In this document: in pieces, positions 25,977-34,615 of the stretch
Layout of the letters: every line of letters begins with the position of its first letter
Numbering within the stretch: the first letter of the stretch is position 1
From: Planotetraspora phitsanulokensis
GTDB lineage: Bacteria; Actinomycetota; Actinomycetes; Streptosporangiales; Streptosporangiaceae
DNA length: 64,000 nucleotides
Reading direction: 5' to 3'
Assembly (NCBI RefSeq): GCF_016863295.1
Contig: NZ_BOOP01000049.1
Location: forward strand, 1-64,000
Notes under the pieces: generated by a model
Database searches by the model: none
What the model was told of the DNA's origin: nothing
What the model saw: the letters and a program-made list of their open reading frames with translations, nothing else
Made by a program: the position numbers and the translations under genes

Positions 25977-27011
25977 ATGGCAGTTGCGGGAAACGGCCGG
26001 GCGGTGGTGATGACCGACGTCGCCCGGTTGGCCGGCGTGTCATCCCAGACGGTGTCGCGGGTGCTCAACGAACATCCACGCGTGAGCCCCGCCACCCGGG
26101 AGCGTGTGTTGGCGGCGGTTCGCCAGCTCAACTACCACCCCAACGCGCTGGCGCGGGGCCTGGCCGGGGGCCGCTCGCGGGTCGTCGGCGTGATCAGCTT
26201 CAACGCGGACCTGTACGGCCCGGCGGCGACCCTACTGGGCATCGAGCGCGCTGCCCATGCCGCCGGCTACGGGTTGAGCATCGCCACGGTGGAGCGCGTC
26301 GATTACCACGGCGTACTGTCGGCATGCGGAAGGCTGGCCGACCAGTCAGTCGACGGGGTGATCGTCATCACACCACAGACAACGGCCACCGCAGCACTAC
26401 ACCGATTACCTCGGGGCATGGCCGCCGTCGCAGTCTCTCCAGACCCCCGCACACCGATACCGGCGATCTCGGTGGACCAGGTCGCCGGCGCCCGGCTGGC
26501 GGTCACACACCTGCTGGAACTGGGGCACCGCAACGTGTGGCACGTCACCGGAACCGACGACTCGCTCGAGGCGCAAGGACGAGTCGAAGGTTGGCGTGCC
26601 ACCCTCGAGCAGGCTGGCATCACCTCACCGCCTCTGATTCGCGGAGACTGGAGCGCGCGTTCCGGTTACCAGGCCGGCCTGCGACTTGCCGGACGCAAGG
26701 ACGTGACAGCGGTCTTCGCGGGCAACGACCAGTTGGCGCTGGGCATGTTGCGCGCCTTCGCCGAGCGCGGAGTTCGCGTACCCGAGGATGTCAGCGTCGT
26801 CGGGTTCGACGACATCCCCGAGGCTGAATACCTCGTACCTCCCCTGACCACCATCCGGCAGGACTTCGGCGAGGTCGGCCGCCGCTGCATGGCCGCACTC
26901 TTGCCACGCATGCGGGCCGATCTTCCGGCAGGCACAACGCACCCGGCACAGGACCCGACCATTCAGCCCACCCTCATCGTGCGCCGCACTTCCACGACGC
27001 CGCCCAGATAG
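25977..27011 (+). CDS. LacI-family transcriptional regulator (B)
   Basis: A 344-residue LacI-family protein with HTH text VMTDVARLAGVSSQTVSRVL and hinge PNALARGLAGGRS, then a periplasmic-binding-type core with AVFAGNDQLALGMLRAFAE and VSVVGFDDIPEAEYL. The start at ATG 25977 is set by TGGAG before it. It follows regulator A in the same direction and converges on regulator C. Its DNA-reading residues differ from A and C, so it should recognise a different operator; the TGTTAGCGTTAACA site before the first GH39-like gene is one candidate, but this is inference. Confidence 0.87.
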   Translation: MAVAGNGRAVVMTDVARLAGVSSQTVSRVLNEHPRVSPATRERVLAAVRQLNYHPNALARGLAGGRSRVVGVISFNADLYGPAATLLGIERAAHAAGYGLSIATVERVDYHGVLSACGRLADQSVDGVIVITPQTTATAALHRLPRGMAAVAVSPDPRTPIPAISVDQVAGARLAVTHLLELGHRNVWHVTGTDDSLEAQGRVEGWRATLEQAGITSPPLIRGDWSARSGYQAGLRLAGRKDVTAVFAGNDQLALGMLRAFAERGVRVPEDVSVVGFDDIPEAEYLVPPLTTIRQDFGEVGRRCMAALLPRMRADLPAGTTHPAQDPTIQPTLIVRRTSTTPPR

Positions 27012-27076
27012 GACCACAAGACGAAACGTCCGCGAGAGGGCGCCGGCGTGATGTGGCGCCCGCAGCTCCCGGCGCT

Positions 27077-28147
27077 TCAGCTGGTCGAACACTCAGCATG
27101 GCTGCCCTGGGAAGGCAAGGCTGGATCACTCTCGGCTCGTTGGACCGGAGGAGCCGTGCTGGAGCGTAAGGAGATCGGTGGCGCCAGGAGGACGTGGCGC
27201 TCCGGCGCGGCGGGCGAGGAGATTCGCTCGGCAAGAAGTTCCACAGCGCGGTCGGCCATGTCGGAGATGGGGACGTCGGCCGCGGTCAGGGGTGGGTGGA
27301 ACTCCTCGGCCCAGTGCCGTCCGACCACCCCGGTGATGGAGATCTGGCCGGGTACTGCCCGGCCGAGGCGGCGTAGCGCGCGTTCCATGCCGGGCAATGC
27401 GGCCTCGTTGGCGGTGACGATACCTGTGATCGCGGGGTGGGCGGCGAGGAGGTTCTCCACGCAGGCCTCGCCGGCCATCGCGTCATCGGAGCAGCAGATC
27501 GCCGTCGCGGTGAGGGAGCGCGCGGCTGCGGCGGCGGTGAATCCGTCCAGGGCGCGGCGGGCCGGGCCGTAGCCGGAGTCCAGGAACTCCTGCGGTCGGT
27601 TGATGAGGGCGATCGCGCGGTGCCCGAGGTCTGCCAGGTGGTGCACGCAGTTCCCGACGAGCCCCTCATAGTCCAGGTCCACCCAGCAGCCGGTCCCGGC
27701 GTCGGCGGTGTGGCCGATCGCCACGAACGGTAGGCCGGACTCACGCAGCCTGGCTGCCCGCGCGTCTTGCAATCGGACCTCCATGAGGATCACTCCGTCG
27801 ACGCGGCGGCCGCTGATGATCCGCTCGAACGAGCGGTCGTGCTCACCGCCGCTGGGAGACAGCAGCACATCCAATTCGTGAAGACTGGCTGCCGCGACGA
27901 CGCCGGCGACGAACCCCAGCTGGATGGGGGTGAGGGAACGTCCCGCAGGGGGGATCACCAGGGCGATGGTACGGGTACGCCCCTCGGCCAGGGCTCGGGC
28001 GCTGGCGTTGGGGCGATAACCGGCCTCGTCGATGACCCGCAGAATGCGCCGACGCGTTGCTTCGGAGACCGTGCGCTTGCCACTGAGGGCGTACGACACG
28101 GTGCTGCGCGACACACCCGCCCGCTTGGCGATCTCCCCGATGTTCAC
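27077..28147 (-). CDS. LacI-family transcriptional regulator (C), sister of the 33.3 kb regulator
   Basis: A 356-residue LacI-type repressor starting at GTG 28147. The HTH reads MNIGEIAKRAGVSRSTVSYA followed by LSGKRTVSE, almost the same as the regulator at 33253-34269, as are RTIALVIPPAGR, DVLLSPSGGEHDRSFERI and CVHHLADLGHR in the core. The copy of CGAACCGATTCG at 28187-28200, 40 bases upstream, argues for autoregulation. It follows the GH63-like gene on the same strand. Two repressors with near-identical reading heads but diverged ligand pockets probably integrate different sugars at shared operators. Confidence 0.87.
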   Translation of the reverse strand: MNIGEIAKRAGVSRSTVSYALSGKRTVSEATRRRILRVIDEAGYRPNASARALAEGRTRTIALVIPPAGRSLTPIQLGFVAGVVAAASLHELDVLLSPSGGEHDRSFERIISGRRVDGVILMEVRLQDARAARLRESGLPFVAIGHTADAGTGCWVDLDYEGLVGNCVHHLADLGHRAIALINRPQEFLDSGYGPARRALDGFTAAAAARSLTATAICCSDDAMAGEACVENLLAAHPAITGIVTANEAALPGMERALRRLGRAVPGQISITGVVGRHWAEEFHPPLTAADVPISDMADRAVELLAERISSPAAPERHVLLAPPISLRSSTAPPVQRAESDPALPSQGSHAECSTS

Positions 28148-28186
28148 TCATTCCCCCGTGCAACCGGCCCATCGTCGCAGGCGCGC

Positions 28187-28200
28187 TCGAACCGATTCGA
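28187..28200. promoter_or_regulatory. LacI-type operator, CGAACCGATTCG family, site 1 of 4
   Basis: TCGAACCGATTCGA lies between the GH63-like stop and the start of LacI regulator C. It matches the single site at 33197 and the halves of the double sites at 33046 and 34432. Confidence 0.65.
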
Positions 28201-28230
28201 CACCAGGCTAGGCGGGCCTGACCTCTCGTG

Positions 28231-29925
28231 TCAAAGCCCCTGTCGGCGCCGCCCCTCCTGGGCGGCGGAGAGCACGAGATAGGCGCTGGCCGTCCAGGTG
28301 TAGGCACGGTCGCGTAATCCTTCTCCCGTGCGGGCGTCGAAGTTCTCCGCGAAACCGGAGCTCTCGCACAACGCGCGGAAGCGCGCACTGATCTCGTCGG
28401 CCAGGTCGGTGTACCCAGCACGCCGAAGGCCGTCCTCGATCAGAACGGTCGAGGGTGCCCAGATCGGCCCGCGCCAGTAGCCGTCGTCCTGGTACTGCTC
28501 AGAGGTGGGCGACTCGGTGGCGGGCCCGAACGCGGTCAGATGCTTCTCGATCTTTGCGGCCAACGTCGCACGAATCGATTCGGGGAGTTCCTCCCCCAGA
28601 ACGATCGGCATGAGGTCGAGCAGGCTGGAACTGGACCAGGTTCGTCCCGAACGTGCGCCCCGGGCGACGAATCGGTCCCCCGCCCACAGCTCAGCGAGCA
28701 GCGCGTCTCGCATCCGGTCGGCCGCGGCCGACCAGCCGGCCGCCGCATCAGGATTGGAGAGTCCGGTGGCCAGACGGGCGAGCGCGCGCATCTGGAGCAC
28801 GAGAAAGGCGGCCAGGTCAGCGGTCTCGACGACGCGCTCAGGGTCGAAGGTGGTGGCGTTGTCCCAACCACTGTCGTTGCCGTGCTGGTAATGCGCCAGT
28901 TCCCTGCCGGGAGCGCGCCGGGCGGTCAGCCAGAACATGGTCCAGCGCTCCAGCAGCCGGTATGTCTCGGCCAGCTCGCCCTTCGGCACCGGGGGCATGT
29001 GCCGGAGGGCCCAGCCATGGATCGGCGGCTTGACGAAGTTGTAGAGGATCTCGGAATGGGTGACGGAGTCAGGCAGCGCCCCGGCGACGTCTTGGTGGTC
29101 GAAGGGCAGCCGAAATTGGTCCCAGGCCAGATCGGGCAGGCCGCCGGACAGGGCGATGGCGTTGAAGCAGTGGTCCCAGCTCCAGACCTTGTCCATCCAG
29201 TGCTTGGACATGAGCACGGCGGGCCGGGTGACGAACCCGGCTGGGCGGACCGTGGCCGACCACAGCACGTAGGCGGCCAACTCGGCGGCAGGCGTACGAT
29301 CGCTGCGCCAGGGCGCCACCGCCGCGGCGAACGCGTCGAATTCGGCCCGCGCCGCCTTGGCCACCTGCTCGAAGGTATCTGCACTGGCGTAGGGGTCGCG
29401 GGCGGCCTCGTATTCCTCGATGGCGATCTCCCAATCGCCGCTCAGGACGACGCCGCGCTCGGCGGCGCCAAGCGTCTGCGCGTTGAGCTGCTCGGTGATC
29501 TGCCCGTAGATCAGGGTGATGCGGTAGCGGCGCCCGGTCTGGTAAACGGTGAAGACGAATGATCCGTCGGCGGGATCCTGGTAAAAGTAGGGGCCGCTGA
29601 ACGGGGTCAGGATGGGATCAGCGGCTAGCAGACGGAGGCCGAGGCGGTGGCCGCGCAGCCGTACGGTGTCGGGGGTTTCGTAGGCGAGATCGATCCGGCC
29701 GCCCTCGCAGCTCCAGGTGAGCTGGTGCGGTGTGGCGGTGATGTCGGTCTCCGCGGTGGGGATCAGCCGCAGAATCGGGTGCATGCCGGTTTGGTGTGAG
29801 ACCAGGTGCACGTCCTGGGCGTAGGTCTTCTCGGCCACCACGGGTGAGAAGTCGAACCAGGATCCGTGGAAGCTGAACGGGATTTCCCGCAGAGAGAACA
29901 CCGGGCCTGACGCGGCGACGGTCAT
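28231..29925 (-). CDS. GH63-like (MGH1-type) glycoside hydrolase
   Basis: A 564-residue cytoplasmic enzyme with an (alpha/alpha)6 catalytic barrel. Text typical of GH63/MGH1-like inverting glycosidases includes SKHWMDKVWSWDHCFNAI near residue 245, NDSGWDNATTFDPERV near 355 and DDGYWRGPIWAPSTVLIEDG near 480, with the acidic residues expected to act as acid and base. The N-terminal 180 residues form a beta-sandwich. It has no signal peptide and is last in the SBP-permease-permease operon, 26 bases after the permease. GH63-like enzymes usually act on alpha-glycosidic bonds; the exact sugar here is not readable. The ribosome-binding site is weak. Confidence 0.75.
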   Translation of the reverse strand: MTVAASGPVFSLREIPFSFHGSWFDFSPVVAEKTYAQDVHLVSHQTGMHPILRLIPTAETDITATPHQLTWSCEGGRIDLAYETPDTVRLRGHRLGLRLLAADPILTPFSGPYFYQDPADGSFVFTVYQTGRRYRITLIYGQITEQLNAQTLGAAERGVVLSGDWEIAIEEYEAARDPYASADTFEQVAKAARAEFDAFAAAVAPWRSDRTPAAELAAYVLWSATVRPAGFVTRPAVLMSKHWMDKVWSWDHCFNAIALSGGLPDLAWDQFRLPFDHQDVAGALPDSVTHSEILYNFVKPPIHGWALRHMPPVPKGELAETYRLLERWTMFWLTARRAPGRELAHYQHGNDSGWDNATTFDPERVVETADLAAFLVLQMRALARLATGLSNPDAAAGWSAAADRMRDALLAELWAGDRFVARGARSGRTWSSSSLLDLMPIVLGEELPESIRATLAAKIEKHLTAFGPATESPTSEQYQDDGYWRGPIWAPSTVLIEDGLRRAGYTDLADEISARFRALCESSGFAENFDARTGEGLRDRAYTWTASAYLVLSAAQEGRRRQGL

Positions 29926-29951
29926 GAAAGTGAGGGTCCCTTCTCGGAAGG

Positions 29952-30758
29952 TCAGTCCTTGACGGCGCCCGCGGTGACACCGGCGGCCACGTAGCGCTGG
30001 GCGATGATGAGCAGAATGGTGGCCGGGACGGAGGCGATCACGGCGGTGGCCATGATGGCGTTCCACTGCTGGTTGTTGTTGCCGATGTAGTGGTAGATGC
30101 CGAGTGTGATCGGCTGGTGGTCACCGCCCTGGTCGAGAGTGCTGGCGAAGACGAAGTCCGACCAGGCCCACAGGAACGCGAACAGCGACACAGTGATGAT
30201 CGAGTTGCGGCTGACGGGCAGCACGATGGACCAGAAGGTGCGGAAAGTGCCGGCGCCGTCGGTGCGGGCGGCCTGGAGCAGCTCCTCGGGAATGCCGGAC
30301 ATGAACGCGGTGAAGATCAGCACCGCGAACGGCACGGCGAGCGTGGAGTCCGCCACTATCAGCCCGGGGATCGTGTTGAGCACCCCTGTGCTGAGGAAGA
30401 TGGCGTAGAACCCCATCGCCATGATGATCCCGGGGATCATCTGTGCGATCAGCAGCACGAAGCTCAGCACCCCACCGCCGCGCGGGCGCAGCTTGGCCAG
30501 GGAGTACGCGGCCGGTGCCGATACCAGCAGGGTCAGCGCCACCGTGCCCAGCCCGACGACCAAGCTCGCGCCCAGGTAGGGCAGTTGCTGGTCCAGGACC
30601 GCCCGGTATCCCTCCAGCGTGCCGTTGACAGGAAACCAGCTCGGCGGGCTCTTGCGCATGTCGGTTTCCCGGGTGAACGACACGTTGATCATCCAGTAGA
30701 CCGGGAACAGCATCACGCCGGTCAGCACCAACCCGATCGCGGTCTTCCAGTACCTCAT
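29952..30758 (-). CDS. Carbohydrate ABC transporter permease, MalG type (operon 2)
   Basis: A 268-residue six-helix CUT1 permease, paralogue of the operon 1 protein at 21560-22369. Shared stretches include MLFPVYWMINVSFT, FAFLWAWSDFVFAS and the closing RYVAAGVTAGAVKD. The docking loop reads LLQAARTDGAGTFRTFWSIV. Four-base overlap with the upstream permease gene indicates coupled translation. It should form the import channel with that protein. Confidence 0.88.
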   Translation of the reverse strand: MRYWKTAIGLVLTGVMLFPVYWMINVSFTRETDMRKSPPSWFPVNGTLEGYRAVLDQQLPYLGASLVVGLGTVALTLLVSAPAAYSLAKLRPRGGGVLSFVLLIAQMIPGIIMAMGFYAIFLSTGVLNTIPGLIVADSTLAVPFAVLIFTAFMSGIPEELLQAARTDGAGTFRTFWSIVLPVSRNSIITVSLFAFLWAWSDFVFASTLDQGGDHQPITLGIYHYIGNNNQQWNAIMATAVIASVPATILLIIAQRYVAAGVTAGAVKD

Positions 30759-31720
30759 GTATGGGCCTGCCTTCGCTGCACGCGGATGTAGATCAGCCCG
30801 AAGATCAGGGCCATCACGATCAGCAGGTTGCCCACCGCCGCGCCGGGCCCGAAGGAGGGCACCAGGTTCCCGAAGCCCAATCGGTAAGACCAGGTGGCGA
30901 ACGTGGTGGAGGAGCCGCTCGGGCCACCCTTCGTCATGATCCAGATGAGGTCGAAGACCTTCAGCGTGTAGACCAGCCCGAGCAGCAGCGTGATCGCCGA
31001 CACCGGCCGCAGGAGCGGGAAGGTGACCTTCCAGAACCGCTGCCAGCCACCTGCCCCGTCCAGCGCGGCGGCTTCGTAGATGGCCGGTGAGATCCCCTGC
31101 AGGCCGGAGTACAGCACCACCAGGTTGAACGGGATGCCGATCCAGATGTTGGCGATGGTCACCGACCACAACGACCAGTCCGGCGAGGTCAGCCAGTTCA
31201 CCGGGTCGATCCCGAACGCGCCCAGCACCACGTTGATGACGCCGGAGTCGCTGTTGAGCATCCACGACCAGGTCGAGGCCGACACGATCAACGGCAACAG
31301 CCAGGGCACCAGGAACAGCGCCCGCAACGTGGCCGACAGCCGGAAGTTCCGGCTGAAGAACACCGCCAGAGCGAGCCCGATCCCGAACTGGAAGGCCAGT
31401 GACACCACCGTGAACACCACCGTGTGCCACAGGGCGGGCCCGAACGTCGCATCGCCGAAGATCTTGACGTAGTTGGCGAACCCGGTGAACGGCGCATCGC
31501 CCTGCACGAACGAACGCACCGTGTAGTTGCGCAGGCTCAGTTCGACGTTGCGATACAGCGGATAGGCGTAGAACACCAGCAAGTAGACGGCGACCGGGGC
31601 CAGAAACGCCCACGCCGCCCACTGCCCGGACCGGGTTCGCGCCGCCACTCGGTGGCCTCGCCCCTCCAAGGGGGCGAGACCACCGGCGGGACGGACCTTC
31701 GTCTGTGTTACTCGACTCAT
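30755..31720 (-). CDS. Carbohydrate ABC transporter permease, MalF type (operon 2)
   Basis: A 321-residue CUT1 permease closely related to 22366-23325, sharing LFLVPWLLPLIVSASTWSWM and NIWIGIPFNLVVLYSGLQ. The docking loop is YEAAALDGAGGWQRFWKVTF. ATG 31720 lies five bases after the SBP stop. Together with the following MalG-type protein it makes the membrane channel; the ATPase must come from elsewhere in the genome. Confidence 0.88.
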   Translation of the reverse strand: MSRVTQTKVRPAGGLAPLEGRGHRVAARTRSGQWAAWAFLAPVAVYLLVFYAYPLYRNVELSLRNYTVRSFVQGDAPFTGFANYVKIFGDATFGPALWHTVVFTVVSLAFQFGIGLALAVFFSRNFRLSATLRALFLVPWLLPLIVSASTWSWMLNSDSGVINVVLGAFGIDPVNWLTSPDWSLWSVTIANIWIGIPFNLVVLYSGLQGISPAIYEAAALDGAGGWQRFWKVTFPLLRPVSAITLLLGLVYTLKVFDLIWIMTKGGPSGSSTTFATWSYRLGFGNLVPSFGPGAAVGNLLIVMALIFGLIYIRVQRRQAHT

Positions 31721-31725
31721 GCTTC

Positions 31726-32997
31726 CTACTGGATGGCGCTCGCCGCCGCGGACTGCGCGGCCGCCATCGCCTCCTGCGGCGACTTCGATCCGCTCAGCGC
31801 CGCCTGCACCCCACCCCACATCGGTTCAGAGATCTTCGGGTACTTGGTGCCGAGGTCGTCGCTGGTGCGGCCCTTGGCCGCCTTCACCGCGTCCACCCAC
31901 ACCTTCAGGTCGGGAGTGGCCGCCACCTGCTTGGCCTGCACCGCCTCAGTGGGCGCGATGTAGGAGAGGGTGGTCGTGGTGGTGAGAGAGTTGTCGGGGC
32001 TGGTCAGACACGTCACGAGCTTCTGGGAGGTCGCGTAGCGGGCGGCGTCCTGCTGGACGGGGATGCTGACGAACTCACCACCGGTGGGAGCCGGCGCGGT
32101 CCCGCCACCTTTGCCAGGCACCGGAATGATCCCGTACTCGAAGCCGGCCTTCTTGGCGTTGGCCAGCTGCCACGTGCCGTTCTCAGCGAAGGCGAAATCG
32201 CCGCTGGCGAACTCCTGCCAGCTGGTCGTCTGCGTATTGTTGATCACAGAGTTGGGGGCGTACCCCTTTTCCAGCCAGTCGCTCCACAGCGCCACGGCCG
32301 ACACGCCCTCGGCCGAGTCGAGCTTGGTGAGCTGCGCGCCGGAACCCCAGAACCAGGGCAGGAACTGGAAGCTGCCCTCCTCGGTGCCGATCGCCGAGAA
32401 CGTGATTCCCTTCTTGCCCGCGCCCTTGACCTTCTCCAGGGCCGCGGTCAGCGACGTCCAGTCCTTGACCGACGCGATGTCCACTCCGGCCTTCTCCAGG
32501 ACCCCCTTGTTGTAGTACAGGGCCAGGGTGTTGGCGCCGATCGGGACGCCGTACGTCTTACCGCCGCTCTGTCCCGCGGCCAGAAGGTTCGGTGCGATCG
32601 CCGAGATGTCGAGCTTGTTCTCCTCGGTCGTTGTCAAGACGCCGGCCTCGGCCAGCGTCGAGACCACCGGATTGTCCACTATGAGCACATCCGGCGAGTT
32701 GCCCTGCTGGGCCGCAAGCAAGGCCTTATTCGTCAGATCGCTCGTGTCATAGCTGGTGCGCTCGACCTTCACCCCGGCCTGAGTGCCGCATGCCTCCAGC
32801 AGCTTCACCCATTCAGAGCTCTTGTCATACTGCGGGTACGGGTCCCAGATGGCATAGGTCCCACCCCCCGCGGCCTGGCTCGCGCTCGACGAGCTCCCAC
32901 TGCCGGACGTTGACGAGCAGGCGACCAGACCGCCCGCGGTCGCCAGAACCGCCAGACTCACACCGGCCACGCGCCGGCTCCTTGCCGCTGATCTCAC
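31726..32997 (-). CDS. Sugar-binding lipoprotein of ABC transporter (operon 2)
   Basis: A 423-residue solute-binding lipoprotein. The start is GTG 32997, chosen because GGAGG lies nine bases upstream; longer frames read through the operator. The lipobox is LVACSS near residue 27. The mature part (TYAIWDPYPQYDKSSEWVKL) parallels the operon 1 SBP along its whole length. Differences cluster in the C-terminal third and in charged residues, so the preferred oligosaccharide probably differs. The 29-base double palindrome 49 bases upstream puts the operon under LacI control. Confidence 0.88.
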   Translation of the reverse strand: MRSAARSRRVAGVSLAVLATAGGLVACSSTSGSGSSSSASQAAGGGTYAIWDPYPQYDKSSEWVKLLEACGTQAGVKVERTSYDTSDLTNKALLAAQQGNSPDVLIVDNPVVSTLAEAGVLTTTEENKLDISAIAPNLLAAGQSGGKTYGVPIGANTLALYYNKGVLEKAGVDIASVKDWTSLTAALEKVKGAGKKGITFSAIGTEEGSFQFLPWFWGSGAQLTKLDSAEGVSAVALWSDWLEKGYAPNSVINNTQTTSWQEFASGDFAFAENGTWQLANAKKAGFEYGIIPVPGKGGGTAPAPTGGEFVSIPVQQDAARYATSQKLVTCLTSPDNSLTTTTTLSYIAPTEAVQAKQVAATPDLKVWVDAVKAAKGRTSDDLGTKYPKISEPMWGGVQAALSGSKSPQEAMAAAQSAAASAIQ

Positions 32998-33045
32998 TGG
33001 GTCTGACCTCCGCTGACAGGCGTTACGCGGCTGTTTTCGATCTAG

Positions 33046-33074
33046 GTCGAACCGATTCGGCGAACCGGTTCGAC
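33046..33074. promoter_or_regulatory. Double LacI operator, site 2 of 4
   Basis: A 29-base near-perfect palindrome with outer arms GTCGAACCG and CGGTTCGAC around a central TTCGGCGAA. It contains two overlapping copies of the CGAACCGATTCG element. It lies 49 bases upstream of the SBP start of the GH63 operon. Confidence 0.7.
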
Positions 33075-33196
33075 CGAACATAGGCCTGGTTCGTCGCACG
33101 AGTCAATGGGAAGGGACTTCCGGTTGCCGAAATGTCGCCGCAGGCGTGCACCCCGCGACACATCCTCGTTACGGAATCCAGTGCCGCGGCGTGCCC

Positions 33197-33210
33197 TGAA
33201 CCGATTCGAC
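33197..33210. promoter_or_regulatory. LacI-type operator, site 3 of 4
   Basis: TGAACCGATTCGAC, a single copy of the element, lies 43 bases before the GTG start of LacI regulator D and supports autoregulation. Confidence 0.6.
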
Positions 33211-33252
33211 CTACGATGGTCGCGGACCGGCGGATTCGGATGGGGAGTGCGG

Positions 33253-34269
33253 GTGAACATCGGGGAGATCGCCAGGCGGGCGGGTGTGGCGCGTAGCACC
33301 GTCTCCTACGCCCTGACCGGCAAGCGCCCGGTGTCGGAGGAGACCCGACAGCGCATCCAGGCGGTCATCGAGGAGCTGAACTACCGGCCCAATGCCGCCG
33401 CTCGGGCACTGAAGGAGGGCAGGACCCGCACGATCGGCCTGGTCATCCCTCCGGCCAGCCGGCGCCTGACCGACATGCAGCTGGGCTTCGTGGCCACGGT
33501 CGTCGACGCCGCCGCCCGCGCCGACCTGGACGTTCTGCTGTCACCGTCGGGTGGTGAGCACGAGCGCTCATTCGAGCGCGTCGTCACGGGCCGACGCGTG
33601 GACGGCGTCATTCTCATGGAGATCAGGCTGGAGGACGATCGCGTCACCCGCCTACGGCAGAGTGGGCTGCCGTTCGTCGGAATCGGCCGCACCAGCCATC
33701 CCGAGGACATGACGTGGGTGGACGTCGACTACGAGACGCTCATCTCCCAGTGCGTGCACCACCTGGCCGACCTCGGCCATCGCAACATCGCGCTCGTCAA
33801 CCGCTCCGCCGAGCTGGTCGCCGCGGGCTATGGTCCCGGCCATCGCGCCCAGGCCGGCTTCACGCGAGCCGTCGCCCAACGTGACCTGCACGGCGTCCAC
33901 GCCTGCTGTGCCGACGACGCCCAGGCCGGGCTGTCCTGCGTCGAACGGCTCCTCGCCGAACATCCCGAACTGACGGCCATCGCCACCATCAACGAGACCG
34001 CCATCACCGGCATGTACCGCGCACTGGCCCAGGCGGGCCTAGCCGTCCCCAAGGACTTCTCCATCGCCGGCGTCGCCGCGCAAAACTTGGCCGAGAACCT
34101 GGACCCACCGCTCACCTCCGCCGACGTTCCCACCATCGAGCTCGGCGCTCGCGCCGTCGAGTTGCTCATCCAGCGCATCGCCGATCCCGGCAGTCCGCAC
34201 CGCCACCTCCTGGCCGCCCCGCCCATCTCCCTTCGCGGCACCACAGGACCGGCGAGACCCCGCGCCTGA
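33253..34269 (+). CDS. LacI-family transcriptional regulator (D), sister of the 28.1 kb regulator
   Basis: A 338-residue LacI-type repressor starting at GTG 33253, with MNIGEIARRAGVARSTVSYA and LTGKRPVSEETRQ in the HTH. It is divergent from the GH63 operon across 255 bases that contain the double operator and its own single operator. The ligand-binding half differs from regulator C in the pocket region (NRSAELVAAGYGPGHR against NRPQEFLDSGYGPARR). I infer it represses the GH63 operon, its own gene and the secreted GH39-like gene at 34.6 kb. Confidence 0.87.
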   Translation: MNIGEIARRAGVARSTVSYALTGKRPVSEETRQRIQAVIEELNYRPNAAARALKEGRTRTIGLVIPPASRRLTDMQLGFVATVVDAAARADLDVLLSPSGGEHERSFERVVTGRRVDGVILMEIRLEDDRVTRLRQSGLPFVGIGRTSHPEDMTWVDVDYETLISQCVHHLADLGHRNIALVNRSAELVAAGYGPGHRAQAGFTRAVAQRDLHGVHACCADDAQAGLSCVERLLAEHPELTAIATINETAITGMYRALAQAGLAVPKDFSIAGVAAQNLAENLDPPLTSADVPTIELGARAVELLIQRIADPGSPHRHLLAAPPISLRGTTGPARPRA

Positions 34270-34431
34270 CCCCGGCTCCTCCCCCGTCGAGCCCTCCTCG
34301 AACAACAGCACTGGATCTCCAGGCCCTGCACGGCTTCTGGGTCCACGGTGTCGCATGACGGCTGCATGGCGAGGACGTATCGCGGACATTTCCGGCTCTT
34401 GACCATCCCGTCGGCACGCGCTTATGGTCCA

Positions 34432-34460
34432 GTCGAACCGATTCGCCGAATCGATTCGAC
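34432..34460. promoter_or_regulatory. Double LacI operator, site 4 of 4
   Basis: A 29-base palindrome nearly identical to 33046-33074, with arms GTCGAACCG and CGATTCGAC around TTCGCCGAA. It precedes the second GH39-like gene, 30 bases before one candidate start (34490) and 156 before the preferred one (34616). Confidence 0.7.
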
Positions 34461-34615
34461 CTAACCGCACCCCCGAACGGGAAAGGCGCATGGTCACACC
34501 CTTGTCTCGGCGGGCACGCAGGATCGTGCCGCACGCCGTCCTCGCCTCCGCACTCGCGCTGACCGTGACCCCGCCGGCCGCGATGTGGGTTGGCCCCTCC
34601 ACGAAAGAAGGAAGA

